Assembly: GCF_004011155.1 (NCBI RefSeq)
Contig: NZ_RJWG01000012.1
Span: forward strand, 1-64,000
Reading direction: 5' to 3'
Source of the DNA: Clostridium prolinivorans
GTDB lineage: Bacteria; Bacillota; Clostridia; Clostridiales; Clostridiaceae
Length of the DNA: 64,000 bases
Below are positions 1-9,489 of the stretch, in pieces. The notes beneath the pieces were generated by a model, which saw nothing but the letters and a program-made list of their open reading frames with translations, was not told the origin of the DNA and did no database searches. A program made the translations under genes and the position numbers. Position 1 is the stretch's first letter. Every line of letters starts with the position of its first letter.

Positions 1-121
1 TGTGCAATTTTGAGAGAACAATTAAAATATTGTTTTCTTTGATATTATTATTCCGTGATAGTTTAGTGACGGAGTATAATAAAACAATAAATTCTAAACA
101 ATAAAATTTTTTTAAATTATA

Positions 122-150
122 TTGACAGCTGTATATAAAGGTGATAAAAT
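122..150 (+). promoter_or_regulatory. Promoter-like site in front of 5S rRNA
   Basis: TTGACA at 122-127 and TAAAAT at 145-150 are separated by 17 bases, a near-consensus sigma-A promoter about 20 bases before the 5S gene. The upstream 120 bases look like an rRNA spacer (a TTTTGAGAGAAC stretch at 8-19 and a small hairpin near 50-75), so this would be an internal promoter giving extra 5S transcription. The spacer interpretation is inference, because no 23S sequence is inside the window. Confidence 0.6.
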
Positions 151-171
151 ACAATCTGTCAGAAATGAATT

Positions 172-289
172 ATCTGGTGATGATGGCGAGAAGGTAACAC
201 CCGTTCCCATTCCGAACACGCAAGTTAAGCTTCTCAGCGCCGATGGTACTGCTCGGGAGACCGAGTGGAAGAGTAGGACGTTGCCAGGT
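172..289 (+). rRNA. rrf: 5S ribosomal RNA
   Basis: The core matches bacterial 5S rRNA: the loop B/C region CCCGTTCCCATTCCGAACAC followed by AAGTTAAGC, then GCCGATGGTACTGC. The first eight bases (172-179, ATCTGGTG) pair with the last eight (282-289, TGCCAGGT) to close helix I, which fixes the ends to within a base or two. It is followed at once by an intrinsic terminator, so it is the last gene of an rRNA operon whose 16S/23S genes would lie to the left of the window. Confidence 0.95.
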
Positions 290-290
290 T

Positions 291-326
291 AAAAAACCAC
301 TAAGTTTAAAAGCTTAGTGGTTTTTT
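291..326 (+). terminator. Intrinsic terminator of the rRNA operon
   Basis: AAAAAACCACTAAG (291-304) pairs with CTTAGTGGTTTTTT (313-326) around an 8-base loop, ending in a T run. It starts two bases after 5S. Confidence 0.9.
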
Positions 327-329
327 GTT

Positions 330-690
330 AGTTTTTCTATTGTGATTTGAAAATATCTATATAATTAAATATCTATAATTTAAAATTTACCTTCAATTAT
401 TATAATAAATACAAAAAATTTTTATACTTATCAATTATTATAATAAACATAAAAAATATCTATTTTAAAAATAAAATGTCCAGCTTTAGCAAAGTATAGA
501 AAGTAGAGTAAGTTTTAATGATGCAAGAGTAAATTTCTTTATCAATTATTATAAAAATGTCTTAAAATTTTTATAATATTATAATTAACTTTATTGGTGA
601 TTTTTTTAATTATTTTTCCTGAGTTATCAACAAAATTGTGCTATATGCTATATTAGGATATTATTATAAATTTTATAAAAATTACAAAAA
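330..690. other. AT-rich intergenic stretch, no gene seen
   Basis: I see no open frame, RNA fold or motif I can support here. The short phrase TCAATTATTATAATAAA or a close form recurs near 393, 428 and 540, which may be a simple local repeat. The metY leader promoter begins at 696. Confidence 0.5.
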
Positions 691-695
691 ATATA

Positions 696-724
696 TTGAC
701 ACTTAAAATAGTTGGTGTTATTAT
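696..724 (+). promoter_or_regulatory. Promoter of the SAM riboswitch-metY unit
   Basis: TTGACA (696-701), 17-base spacer, TATTAT (719-724). Transcription would start near 731, just before the riboswitch aptamer. Confidence 0.75.
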
Positions 725-746
725 CATATTAATTTAATAAAGTAGC

Positions 747-847
747 TTATCAAGAAAGGTGGAGGGACTGGCCCAGTGAAACCTTGGCAACCGGAACGTT
801 AGTTTATCGGTGCCAATTCCAGCAGGTGTTATCCTGAAAGATAAGAA
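747..847 (+). promoter_or_regulatory. SAM-I (S-box) riboswitch aptamer
   Basis: The S-box core is plain: TTATCAAGAAAGGTGGAGGG, then ACTGGCCC, then GAAACCTTGGCAACC, and the closing P1 strand GAAAGATAAGA. P1 forms between CTTATC (746-751) and GATAAG (840-845). By family knowledge it binds S-adenosylmethionine and turns off downstream sulfur/methionine genes. Here it precedes a terminator and metY. Confidence 0.95.
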
Positions 848-859
848 CAATAAGGAGTT

Positions 860-897
860 AAATCTTCTTGTAGTTTTTATCTGCAAGAAGATTTTTT
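860..897 (+). terminator. SAM riboswitch expression-platform terminator
   Basis: AAATCTTCTTG (860-870) pairs with CAAGAAGATTT (884-894) and is followed by T residues. It lies between the aptamer and the metY start, as expected for transcription attenuation when SAM is bound. Confidence 0.88.
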
Positions 898-940
898 TAT
901 TTGCTTTATTAAAAATTTTTAAATAAATGGGGGCTTTAAA

Positions 941-2218
941 ATGAATAAAAAATTAGCATTTGAAACATTACAAGTGCATGCAGGACAGGAACCAGATCCT
1001 GCAACAAAGTCTAGAGCAGTTCCAATATATCAAACTACTTCTTATGTTTTTGATTCACCAGAAGATGCAGCAGCTTTATTTTCACTTGAGAAATCAGGTA
1101 ACATATATACAAGAATTATGAATCCAACTACAGATGTATTAGAAAAAAGAATTGCAGAACTTGAAGGCGGAGTTGGAGCAGTAGCAGTAGCTTCTGGTAT
1201 GGCAGCTATTATGTACTCTATATTAAATATTGCAGGTGCTGGAGATGAGATAGTTGCTGCAAGTACTTTATATGGAGGAACATATACGCTTTTTTCACAT
1301 ACATTTAAAAATTTAGGCATAACAGTTAAATTTGTTAATCCAGATGAGGCAGAAAATTTTAGAAGTGCTATAAATGAAAAGACTAAGGCGGTATTTATAG
1401 AAACTATAGGTAATCCAGGAATAAATGTTATAGATATAGAAAAAGTAGCAGAAATAGCTCATGAAAATGGAGTACCAGTTATTATTGATAATACTTTTGC
1501 AACTGCTTATTTGTGTAGACCATTTGATTTTGGTGCAGATATAGTAATATATTCTGCTACAAAATATATTGGAGGGCATGGAACTGCAATTGGAGGAGTA
1601 GTTGTTGATTCAGGAAAATTTAATTGGAATAATGGAAGATTTCCTAATTTAGTTGAGCCGGATTTAAGTTATCATGGACTTTCTTATTATAATGATATAG
1701 GTGAAGCAGCTTATATAACTAAACTTAGAGTTTCTTTATTAAGAGATACAGGAGCATGCATATCTCCATTTAATTCTTTCTTATTAATATTAGGTCTTGA
1801 AACTCTTTCTTTAAGGATGGAAAGGCATGTTTATAATACAAGAAAAGTTGTTGAATTTTTGAAAAATCATCCTAAGGTTGAATGGGTGAGTTATCCAGAA
1901 ATAGAAGGAAATAAGTATAAAGATTTAGCTAAAAAGTATTTAAGTAAAGGGGCAGGAGCAATTTTTACTTTTGGAGTTAAAGGTGGATATGAATCTGGAA
2001 AGAATCTTATTAGAAATCTAAAAATATTTTCTCATCTTGCTAATGTTGGAGATGCAAAATCATTAATTATTCATCCAGCATCAACAACTCATCAGCAGCT
2101 TAATGAAAAAGAACAAAAGGAAGCTGGTGTTACTCCAGAGCTTATTAGAGTTTCTATAGGAATTGAAAATGCACAAGATTTAATAAATGATTTAGATGAA
2201 GCTTTAAAGAATATTTAA
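941..2218 (+). CDS. metY: O-acetylhomoserine sulfhydrylase
   Basis: A 425-residue Cys/Met-metabolism PLP enzyme (fold type I). By family it makes homocysteine from O-acetylhomoserine and sulfide in the cytosol. The N-terminus [20 protein letters not shown] and length are typical of MetY/Cys-d rather than of the shorter MetB/MetC enzymes. The PLP lysine is K208 in [10 protein letters not shown]. The ATG follows a GGGGGC ribosome site. It is the only gene behind the SAM-I riboswitch, so it should be expressed when SAM is low, and it ends in its own terminator. Methionine gamma-lyase is a related alternative but the riboswitch and the long insert favour MetY. Confidence 0.93.
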   Translation: MNKKLAFETLQVHAGQEPDPATKSRAVPIYQTTSYVFDSPEDAAALFSLEKSGNIYTRIMNPTTDVLEKRIAELEGGVGAVAVASGMAAIMYSILNIAGAGDEIVAASTLYGGTYTLFSHTFKNLGITVKFVNPDEAENFRSAINEKTKAVFIETIGNPGINVIDIEKVAEIAHENGVPVIIDNTFATAYLCRPFDFGADIVIYSATKYIGGHGTAIGGVVVDSGKFNWNNGRFPNLVEPDLSYHGLSYYNDIGEAAYITKLRVSLLRDTGACISPFNSFLLILGLETLSLRMERHVYNTRKVVEFLKNHPKVEWVSYPEIEGNKYKDLAKKYLSKGAGAIFTFGVKGGYESGKNLIRNLKIFSHLANVGDAKSLIIHPASTTHQQLNEKEQKEAGVTPELIRVSIGIENAQDLINDLDEALKNI

Positions 2219-2248
2219 TTTTAAACTGAAGTTAATGTATTAAATTAT

Positions 2249-2294
2249 AAAAGCCATGCATAAATTAATAAAAACTTTTTATGTATGGCTTTTA
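2249..2294. terminator. Hairpin terminator of metY, member of a dispersed hairpin family
   Basis: AAAAGCCATGCATAAA (2249-2264) pairs with TTTATGTATGGCTTTT (2279-2294). metY (+) and the CorA gene (-) converge here, so it can serve both strands. Nearly the same arms occur at 32845-32895 and 36478-36526, and a diverged form at 55088-55133. Confidence 0.8.
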
Positions 2295-2344
2295 TATGGT
2301 TTTATTTATAAAATTATAATTATTAGTTTTCTGATATCATAGGT

Positions 2345-3292
2345 TTAAAACATGTCCTTTTTATCTAATAAAATTATGGCAATTATAATAGCTATGGTAA
2401 TTAAAATTAATACATACCAAAATCCATAAGGAGTTAAAGAATCATTCCAAGGCACTGCAACGTTCATACCAAATAATCCACTTATTACAGTTGGAATTGA
2501 CATTACTATAGTTATAGAAGTCATAAATTTCATAACTATGCTTAAATTATTAGAAATTACAGAAGCAAAAGCATCCATAGTTCCACTTAAAATATTACTA
2601 TATATATTTGCCATTTCAATAGCTTGTTTGTTTTCTATTATAACATCTTCTAAAACGTCTTTATCCTCTGGATATTTTTGCATAATATCTAGTTTAAGCA
2701 TTTTTTCAAGAGTTAATTCATTAGATTTTAAAGATGTAGAAAAATATACTAAAGATTTTTCTAAAGATAAAAGTTGAATAAGTTCTTTATTTTTCATTGA
2801 TTTATGTAATTTTTTTTCAATCATTAAACTTTTTTTATCTATTTGTCTTAAATACAATAAATAGTAAGTGGATATTTTATATAAAATTTGAAGAATAAAT
2901 CTTGAGCGTTTAAAAGTAAAAAAAGATTTGACCTTTCCCTCAATAAAATCAGTTAATATTTTACTGTTTTTTAAACATATAGTGATAATAACAGATTCAG
3001 TATGTATTATTGATAAAGGGTAAGTGTCATATGTAAGAGAGTTTTCTTCCATTTCTGTAAAGGGTATATCAACTATAAAAAGTAAATTATTGTTTTCCAT
3101 ATCAATACGAGAAGTTTCCTCTTCATCTAAGGCAGAACGTAAAAATTCTATAGACACTCCAGTTCGTTTTGATACTAATAAAAGTTCTTGTTCAGAGGGA
3201 GCAACTATATTAATCCAACATCCAGGTTCAATATTGTCAAGTTTTTTTAAAGTATTCCCGGATTCATCTATGTGTTTGTAAATTGAAACCAT
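2345..3292 (-). CDS. CorA-family divalent cation transporter
   Basis: A 315-residue protein with the CorA layout: a soluble alpha/beta N-terminal domain, a long helical stalk (roughly residues 130-245), and two C-terminal membrane helices. The signature GMN is present in SGLFGMNVAVP between the two helices, followed by the short tail LLDKKDMF. By family it forms a pentameric Mg2+ (or Co2+/Ni2+) channel in the inner membrane. It is transcribed toward metY, and a hairpin separates it from the upstream M20 gene, so it is likely monocistronic. No M-box riboswitch is visible upstream. Substrate is not decidable from sequence. Confidence 0.88.
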   Translation of the reverse strand: MVSIYKHIDESGNTLKKLDNIEPGCWINIVAPSEQELLLVSKRTGVSIEFLRSALDEEETSRIDMENNNLLFIVDIPFTEMEENSLTYDTYPLSIIHTESVIITICLKNSKILTDFIEGKVKSFFTFKRSRFILQILYKISTYYLLYLRQIDKKSLMIEKKLHKSMKNKELIQLLSLEKSLVYFSTSLKSNELTLEKMLKLDIMQKYPEDKDVLEDVIIENKQAIEMANIYSNILSGTMDAFASVISNNLSIVMKFMTSITIVMSIPTVISGLFGMNVAVPWNDSLTPYGFWYVLILITIAIIIAIILLDKKDMF

Positions 3293-3313
3293 ATTAAAAC
3301 CTCCCCAAAATAA

Positions 3314-3345
3314 TTAAGAATGAAGGGAGTTTACTTCATTCTTAA
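3314..3345 (-). terminator. Hairpin between the M20-like gene and corA
   Basis: TTAAGAATGAAG (3314-3325) pairs perfectly with CTTCATTCTTAA (3334-3345). Read on the minus strand it follows the M20-like gene and is followed by TTATTTT, a modest U tail. Confidence 0.65.
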
Positions 3346-3404
3346 TTATATTATAATATATAAAAAAATATTGTCTATAAAAGTAACATAGAAAACTTTT
3401 ATTT

Positions 3405-4592
3405 TTAGCAATTAATTTTTAAGTTTTGTACATTTTTATAAAATTCAGATTTTACCTCTTGAAGTAATGATTCTTTTTCTAATAAATCAAGACCAGTCAT
3501 AGCTAAGGCTGATGCAGCTTTTAATATAGTATCTTTAGCATAATTAGAAACAGTAGCTTTAGCAAATTCAAGACTTGAATATTTTATGGATTTATCATCT
3601 GTTATAGATATATATGGATGTATACATGGAACTACATGACTTACAGTTCCAATACTTATACCAGCTAAAGAATTTTTAGCATCTCCTATATCTATTATTC
3701 CAACTTCTTTAAGATTATGAGAAAATATTCTAGAAAGAGTAGTGTTTGGAATAATTTCATCATATGGAAGAGATGGCCTTGATGTTTCGCAAATAATTTC
3801 CATTAAATTAGAAACAGTATTAGCTAATTGTTCAATTTTTTTCTCTATCTCACAAGCTTGAGTCATTTTAGAAGCTCTTATGTAAAATTCTATAGTTGAT
3901 TCTTTAGGAATAACATCAGGAGAACTATTATTTTTTATTATAATGTTATCTATATAGCAATTTTTTTTAAATCCATTTTTAAGAAAACTTATTGCATTAA
4001 ATATAAAATAACAAGCATCAAGTGAAGAATATACACCATCTTGAGAATATGTTAAAGTGTTTTTGCTTGTGTATTTTATTTTTATAGGAAGCAGTGCCAT
4101 AGAAGTACCACTTTCATGGTTTTCTATATCAGGATGAGCCATAAGCACAACATCTATATCTTCAAAAGTGCCTTGCTTTGTCATAGTTACTTTGGAACTA
4201 CTTATAAATTCTCCAGGACAACCTAGTACAATTATAGTACCACTTTTAAATTTATCAATAACTTTAGATAAAGAAAGAGCAGCTCCCATAGACATAGCAG
4301 AAATTAAATTATGACCAGTTATATGTCCTTCTTTTGTAGCAGCGTCATATTCACATATATAGCATATTTTAGGATGACCGCTACCATATTCAGCATAAAA
4401 AGCAGTAGGAATTTCAAGATAATTTTCTGTAACTTTAAAGTTATGCTCTTTAAGCATTTTGATTAAATAATTATAAGCTTTATATTCATAAAAACTTTCT
4501 TCAGGATTTTCATAAAGATATTTAGAAAGATTAAAAATATCTTCTTTTATTGTTTGAAGGTAGCTTATCATTTCTTGTTTCATATCTATCAC
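3405..4592 (-). CDS. M20-family amidohydrolase-like protein with altered metal ligands
   Basis: A 395-residue M20 (AbgB/ACY1L2-like) protein. Retained landmarks are CEYDA, GHN, AHPD, and near the C-terminus TVSHVVPCIHPY. Two normally conserved sites are changed: the usual HACGHN is HITGHN (the Cys metal ligand is Thr) and the usual PAEE is PGEF (the second Glu of the catalytic/metal pair is Phe). Active relatives are di-metal carboxypeptidases or amidohydrolases that cleave N-acyl or p-aminobenzoyl-glutamate type amides. Here a mononuclear, altered or lost activity is likely (inference). The frame is long and undamaged, so it is not a decaying gene. It is divergent from csfB and probably monocistronic. 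Confidence 0.8.
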   Translation of the reverse strand: MIDMKQEMISYLQTIKEDIFNLSKYLYENPEESFYEYKAYNYLIKMLKEHNFKVTENYLEIPTAFYAEYGSGHPKICYICEYDAATKEGHITGHNLISAMSMGAALSLSKVIDKFKSGTIIVLGCPGEFISSSKVTMTKQGTFEDIDVVLMAHPDIENHESGTSMALLPIKIKYTSKNTLTYSQDGVYSSLDACYFIFNAISFLKNGFKKNCYIDNIIIKNNSSPDVIPKESTIEFYIRASKMTQACEIEKKIEQLANTVSNLMEIICETSRPSLPYDEIIPNTTLSRIFSHNLKEVGIIDIGDAKNSLAGISIGTVSHVVPCIHPYISITDDKSIKYSSLEFAKATVSNYAKDTILKAASALAMTGLDLLEKESLLQEVKSEFYKNVQNLKINC

Positions 4593-4755
4593 CCTCCATA
4601 AAATTACGTTAAATAATATAAAATAGTGTTTCCTTAAAATTAAAAATATATTTATAAATATTTAGGTGGACAAAATAAAAAAAAGAAAGTATTTGAATAA
4701 AATATAGTATAAGAGGCAACAATTTAAAAAAGAAATTATTTTCAAGGGGGAAATT

Positions 4756-4968
4756 ATGAAAAGACAAGTATGTATAATATGTAGAAAGCCTCTAAATAGT
4801 GGTATAATAATAAGCGGCAAAAGAATATGTAAATGCTGTGAAGAAAAAATAATTAACACTCAAATGAATACAGATTTTTATGAGTATTATAAAAATTGTA
4901 TAAAAAAGAATATTGTTCAAAATGCACTTAAAGGAGAGGAAATTAATTGTCAAAATTACCACTTGTAG
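4756..4968 (+). CDS. csfB: Anti-sigma-G factor Gin (CsfB)
   Basis: A 70-residue protein with two Cys pairs, CIIC (6-9) and CKCC near residues 25-28, forming the small zinc-finger of the Gin/CsfB family. In Bacillus it binds and inhibits sigma-G (and sigma-E) to stop early or misplaced forespore activity. The start ATG has a strong AAGGGGG site. Its last 22 bases overlap the next gene, which starts with TTG, so the two are translationally coupled. The order csfB-yaaO-tmk-yaaQ is the same as in Bacillus, which supports the call and implies a spore former. Confidence 0.88.
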   Translation: MKRQVCIICRKPLNSGIIISGKRICKCCEEKIINTQMNTDFYEYYKNCIKKNIVQNALKGEEINCQNYHL

Positions 4969-6398
4969 AAGGAGTATTAAAATACGTTAAAGAAAATAAT
5001 ATATATTTTTGTATGCCTGGGCATAAAGGTGGGATAGGATTTCAAAATACTAAAATAGGAGAAGAACTTTATAAAAATTTTTTAAAAGCTGATATTACAG
5101 AAGTTGATGGATTAGATAATTTGCATCATCCTGAAGGTATAATAAAAGAAAGTTTGGATTTATTAAGTGAATTTTATGGGAGTAAAAAATCATATTTTTT
5201 AGTAAATGGAAGTACAAGCGGTAACTTAGCTATGATATTTTCAAGCTTTAAAGAAGGCGATAAAGTAATAATAGAAAGAAATTGCCACAGATCGATATTT
5301 AATGGAATAATAATGAGAAAACTTAAGCCTGTATATGTTAGAAACAAAATAAGCAAAAAATATAATGCTCCTATGTCTATTGATATGGAGCATTTTTTAA
5401 GTTTAATAAATAAACATAAAGATGCTAAAGGAATTATAGTTACTTACCCTAATTATTATGGTATTTGTACTAATTTAGAACTTATTATATCTGAGGCTAA
5501 AAAATATAATATGAAAGTTTTAGTAGATTCAGCTCATGGAGCTCATTTTGGTGTTAATGAAAAACTTCCACAAAGTGCTTTAAAGCTTGGAGCAGATATG
5601 ATAGTTATGAGTTCTCATAAAACTACTCCAAGTCTTACTCAAACTGCGTATCTACATGTTAATAAAAATTCAAATATAGACATAAATAAAGTAGATTTTT
5701 ATGTAAGCAGTTTTTTAAGTACAAGCCCTTCTTATATGCTTATGTGTTCCATGGATTATGCTAGATATTACCTTCAGGAATTTGGGGAAGAAGGATATAG
5801 GAAACTTATTGATTTAGAAGAAATTTATAAAGAAAAGATAAATAAATTAGAATGGCTTCATGTATTAAGTGAAGATGATATAGTAAAAGAAATGGATTTT
5901 AAAAATCCCAAATATCCTGTTTTGGATTTAAGCCGATTTGTAATAAATGTTAAAGAGGGCTATAGTGGACATAAACTTTTAAAATATTTAAGAAGTAAAA
6001 AAATACAATGTGAGATGAGTGATTTTAGAAATGTAGTTTTATTATTTTCACCTTTTAATAAAGAAGAAGATTTTATAAGATTATATGAAGCACTTAATGA
6101 ATGTGATGTAAATAAGTTAAAAGATGATTTAATTATAAATATAGAAGATGTATATATACCTAAGGCTAAGCTTTTACCTTATGAAGTTTTAGATAAAAAA
6201 AAGAAAAAGATTAATATAGATGAATCTTTAGGGAAAATATGTGCAGAAGAAGTAGTACCTTATCCACCTGGAATTCCATTGTTAAATGCAGGAGAATTTA
6301 TAGATAATAAAATTTTAAATATGATAAAATATTACATGAAACAAAAAATAACAGTATTAGGATTAGAAAATAATAAAATAACTGTTGTGGAGGAATAA
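4947..6398 (+). CDS. Orn/Lys/Arg decarboxylase-family protein (YaaO-like)
   Basis: 483 residues, fold-I PLP enzyme of the prokaryotic ornithine/lysine/arginine decarboxylase family, shorter than the E. coli enzymes because the N-terminal wing domain is absent. The PLP lysine is K225 in SSHKTTPSLTQ; DSAHGAHFG carries the PLP-binding Asp and His. The start is TTG at 4947, chosen because AGGAGAGG lies 7 bases upstream and no ATG fits. It overlaps csfB by 22 bases and its stop abuts tmk. Substrate (Arg, Lys or Orn) cannot be told from sequence; a polyamine role is inference. Confidence 0.85.
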   Translation: MSKLPLVEGVLKYVKENNIYFCMPGHKGGIGFQNTKIGEELYKNFLKADITEVDGLDNLHHPEGIIKESLDLLSEFYGSKKSYFLVNGSTSGNLAMIFSSFKEGDKVIIERNCHRSIFNGIIMRKLKPVYVRNKISKKYNAPMSIDMEHFLSLINKHKDAKGIIVTYPNYYGICTNLELIISEAKKYNMKVLVDSAHGAHFGVNEKLPQSALKLGADMIVMSSHKTTPSLTQTAYLHVNKNSNIDINKVDFYVSSFLSTSPSYMLMCSMDYARYYLQEFGEEGYRKLIDLEEIYKEKINKLEWLHVLSEDDIVKEMDFKNPKYPVLDLSRFVINVKEGYSGHKLLKYLRSKKIQCEMSDFRNVVLLFSPFNKEEDFIRLYEALNECDVNKLKDDLIINIEDVYIPKAKLLPYEVLDKKKKKINIDESLGKICAEEVVPYPPGIPLLNAGEFIDNKILNMIKYYMKQKITVLGLENNKITVVEE

Positions 6399-6399
6399 G

Positions 6400-7017
6400 A
6401 TGAGTAAAGGATTATTAATAACATTTGAAGGACCTGATGGTTCAGGAAAGACTACTCAGATATCTCTTTTAAAAGAATATTTAAATAATAAAGGACTTAA
6501 TGTAGTTTGTACAAGAGAACCAGGAGGAACAAGAATAAGTGAAAAAATTAGAGATATTATACTTGATAATAATAACAATGATATGTCTCCAATGTGTGAA
6601 GCATTATTATATGCCGCAGCACGTTCACAACTTGTAGAGCAAATAATAAAGCCTGCTATAGATAAGGGAAAGATTGTTATTTGTGATAGATTTGTTGAAT
6701 CTTCCATAGTATATCAGGGAATAGGAAGAAATCTTGGAGTAGAAAGAATAAGAATGATAAACGAAGCAGCAACAGATGGACTTAAAGCTGATATAACTTT
6801 TATGCTTACTATTTCCTATGAAGAAGGTCTTAAAAGAAAAGAAAAGCAAAAATCTTTTGATAGATTAGAAAATAGTGGGAATGATTTTCATAAAAGAGTT
6901 TATGAAGGGTACATGGAACTTTCAAAAAATTCAAATTATATAAAAGTGATAGATGCTAATAGAAGTATTAAAGAAATACATAATGAAATAATTAATTTTA
7001 TAGAAGAAATTTTATAA
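6400..7017 (+). CDS. tmk: Thymidylate kinase
   Basis: 205 residues. It phosphorylates dTMP to dTDP. The P-loop is FEGPDGSGKTTQ near residues 9-20, the DR motif is ICDRFVESS, and TREPGGT is the substrate-binding motif of the family. The ATG at 6400 is chosen over an in-frame TTG at 6385 because the GTGGAGG ribosome site (6387-6393) sits between them. It follows the decarboxylase by one base. The Bacillus order csfB-yaaO-tmk-yaaQ is kept. Confidence 0.96.
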   Translation: MSKGLLITFEGPDGSGKTTQISLLKEYLNNKGLNVVCTREPGGTRISEKIRDIILDNNNNDMSPMCEALLYAAARSQLVEQIIKPAIDKGKIVICDRFVESSIVYQGIGRNLGVERIRMINEAATDGLKADITFMLTISYEEGLKRKEKQKSFDRLENSGNDFHKRVYEGYMELSKNSNYIKVIDANRSIKEIHNEIINFIEEIL

Positions 7018-7114
7018 TTTATTTATAGCTTATAAAGATTGATTTTATAAAAGTTTATAAAATTAAAGTATTAATTAATAATTTATGCTTAAACATATAA
7101 AATATGTAAATCTT

Positions 7115-7143
7115 TTGCTATTTTACTGTAAATACATTATAAT
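7115..7143 (+). promoter_or_regulatory. Promoter upstream of darA
   Basis: TTGCTA (7115-7120), 17 bases, TATAAT (7138-7143), in the 204-base gap after tmk. It suggests darA-holB-ricT can be transcribed apart from the sporulation-linked csfB unit. Confidence 0.7.
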
Positions 7144-7164
7144 ATAAGTAATATAATGTAATGA

Positions 7165-7551
<387 letters not shown>

Positions 7552-7592
7552 TAAAACTGTATTAAAATTATACTATCAAAGTAGGGATTAAA

Positions 7593-8540
7593 TTGAAGCT
7601 TGATAAAATAATAGGACACAAAAGTATAATAAATCAAATTAATAATTCAATAGATAAGGGCATGTTTTCTCATGCCCATCTTATTGTGGGCGAAGATGGT
7701 ATAGGTAAAAGTCTTATAGCAAGAGGAATAGGGTTAAAAATTTTAGGTAAGGATTTAGACAGAGAGTATACAGATTTAGTGGAATATAGAATACCTAATA
7801 ATAAAAAGTCTATAGGTATTAAAGATGTGGTTGATAAAGTAATAGATGAAATAAATAAAAAGCCTTATGAAGGAGATAAAAAAGTAATTATAATATATGA
7901 AGCAAATAAGATGACAGTAGAAGCTCAAAATGCTTTTTTAAAAACTATAGAAGAACCTCCTAAAGGTGTTTTTATTATTTTATTATGTGAAAAACTTGAT
8001 GAAATATTAGAAACTATAAAATCAAGATGTCAGATTCATAAACTTCAAAGACTTAGCTTTGAGGAAATGTATGAATTTTTAAGTTATAGATATAAAACTC
8101 TTACAACAAATGATATTAAAACAATTATAGCTTTTAGTGATGGTATACCTGGACGAGCTTTAAAATTTATAGAAGATAAAAATTTTAAAGATATAAGAGA
8201 TAATACATTGAATATTTTATTAGATATAAATAGTAAAAATATAGAGGAGTTTTTAAAATATGAAAAATTCTTAATTAAATATAAAGATCAATGGCAGGAA
8301 GTTCTTACATGGATTTTATCATATATAAGAGATATAATGGTGTATAAGGAAACTGGTAAAGAGGATATTATAATTAATTTGGATAAAATTAATATTATAA
8401 AAGATATGTCTTCTATATTTTCTTTTAATAGATTAAGTGCTATTATAGATATAGTAAATGAAAGTAGGCAGAGGCTTGAAAGTAATGTAAATACATCTTT
8501 AACTTTCAGTACTATGCTTATAAAATTTTTAGATTCATAA
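7593..8540 (+). CDS. holB: DNA polymerase III delta-prime subunit
   Basis: 315 residues, AAA+ clamp-loader subunit. Walker A-like GEDGIGKS is near residues 33-40, the segment EAQNAFLKTIEEPP is diagnostic of the family, and SRCQ carries the arginine-finger SRC motif. The Cys-rich zinc module found between these in many homologues is absent, so this is a zinc-less version. The start is TTG at 7593 with a weak AGGGAT site. It is 41 bases after darA and 16 before ricT, consistent with an operon. Confidence 0.9.
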   Translation: MKLDKIIGHKSIINQINNSIDKGMFSHAHLIVGEDGIGKSLIARGIGLKILGKDLDREYTDLVEYRIPNNKKSIGIKDVVDKVIDEINKKPYEGDKKVIIIYEANKMTVEAQNAFLKTIEEPPKGVFIILLCEKLDEILETIKSRCQIHKLQRLSFEEMYEFLSYRYKTLTTNDIKTIIAFSDGIPGRALKFIEDKNFKDIRDNTLNILLDINSKNIEEFLKYEKFLIKYKDQWQEVLTWILSYIRDIMVYKETGKEDIIINLDKINIIKDMSSIFSFNRLSAIIDIVNESRQRLESNVNTSLTFSTMLIKFLDS

Positions 8541-8556
8541 AAATATAGGAGGCTTT

Positions 8557-9465
8557 ATGGTAAAAGTTATAGGAGTACGCTTTAAAAAAGCGGGGAAAAT
8601 ATATTATTTTGATCCAGGCTTAACAGTTATTCAAAAAGGGGATAATGTTATAGTAGAAACCGCAAGGGGCATAGAATTTGGAGAATGTGTTACAGATATT
8701 AAAGAAATAAAGGATGAAGAAGTAATTGCCCCTCTTAAACCAGTTATTCGAAAATCAACTATTGAAGATGAAGAAAAACATAAAGAGCTTCAGCTTAAAG
8801 AAAAAGAAGCTTTTAATATATGCCTTGAAAAAATTAAACAGCATAATTTAATTATGAAGCTTATTGATGTAGAATATACTTTTGATAGTAACAAAGTTAT
8901 ATTTTATTTTACTGCAGATGGAAGAGTTGACTTTAGAGAACTTGTAAAGGATTTAGCCGCAATTTTCAGAACTAGAATAGAACTTAGACAGATTGGAGTG
9001 CGCGATGAATCTAAAATGGTTGGGGGGCTTGGCCCTTGTGGAAGGCCTTTATGCTGTTCCAGTTTTTTAGGAGATTTTGCTCCAGTTTCAATAAAAATGG
9101 CTAAAGAACAAAATCTTTCATTAAATCCAAGCAAAATATCAGGTATATGCGGAAGGCTTATGTGTTGTTTAAATTATGAGCAAGAAGCCTATGAAGATAT
9201 AAGAAAAAGACTTCCTAAAGTGGGGTCTATAGTAAAAACTCCTGATGGTGAGGGAGAAGTAGTATCTAATAGTGTTATTAAAGAGATAGTTAAAGTAAAA
9301 ATAAAAGTTAATGAAGATGAGATAATAAAAGACTATAAATTAAAGAATGTTACTTTAGTTTCTGGAGGCTATGAAGGTACTATAAATGAAGAAGAAATTA
9401 AAATAGAAATTATAGATGAAGATGTTGATATAAAAGAAATAAAAGAATTATTTGAAGAAAATTAA
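8557..9465 (+). CDS. ricT: RicT/YaaT PSP1-domain protein
   Basis: 302 residues with the PSP1 C-terminal domain. The Cys-rich segments GPCGRPLCCSS and GICGRLMCCLNYE are the conserved iron-sulfur ligands known from the RicAFT (YmcA-YlbF-YaaT) complex, which in Bacillus stimulates RNase Y-dependent RNA maturation and affects competence and sporulation phosphorelay. The tail after residue 230 is acidic. It follows holB by 16 bases with an AGGAGG site, in the Bacillus order. Confidence 0.92.
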   Translation: MVKVIGVRFKKAGKIYYFDPGLTVIQKGDNVIVETARGIEFGECVTDIKEIKDEEVIAPLKPVIRKSTIEDEEKHKELQLKEKEAFNICLEKIKQHNLIMKLIDVEYTFDSNKVIFYFTADGRVDFRELVKDLAAIFRTRIELRQIGVRDESKMVGGLGPCGRPLCCSSFLGDFAPVSIKMAKEQNLSLNPSKISGICGRLMCCLNYEQEAYEDIRKRLPKVGSIVKTPDGEGEVVSNSVIKEIVKVKIKVNEDEIIKDYKLKNVTLVSGGYEGTINEEEIKIEIIDEDVDIKEIKELFEEN

Positions 9466-9489
9466 GTCTGATAGACTAAGAGGGATATT

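Noticed and set aside
1042-1579. Minus-strand open frames inside metY
   Set aside because: They are antisense to a clear enzyme gene, have no ribosome site and low-complexity composition.
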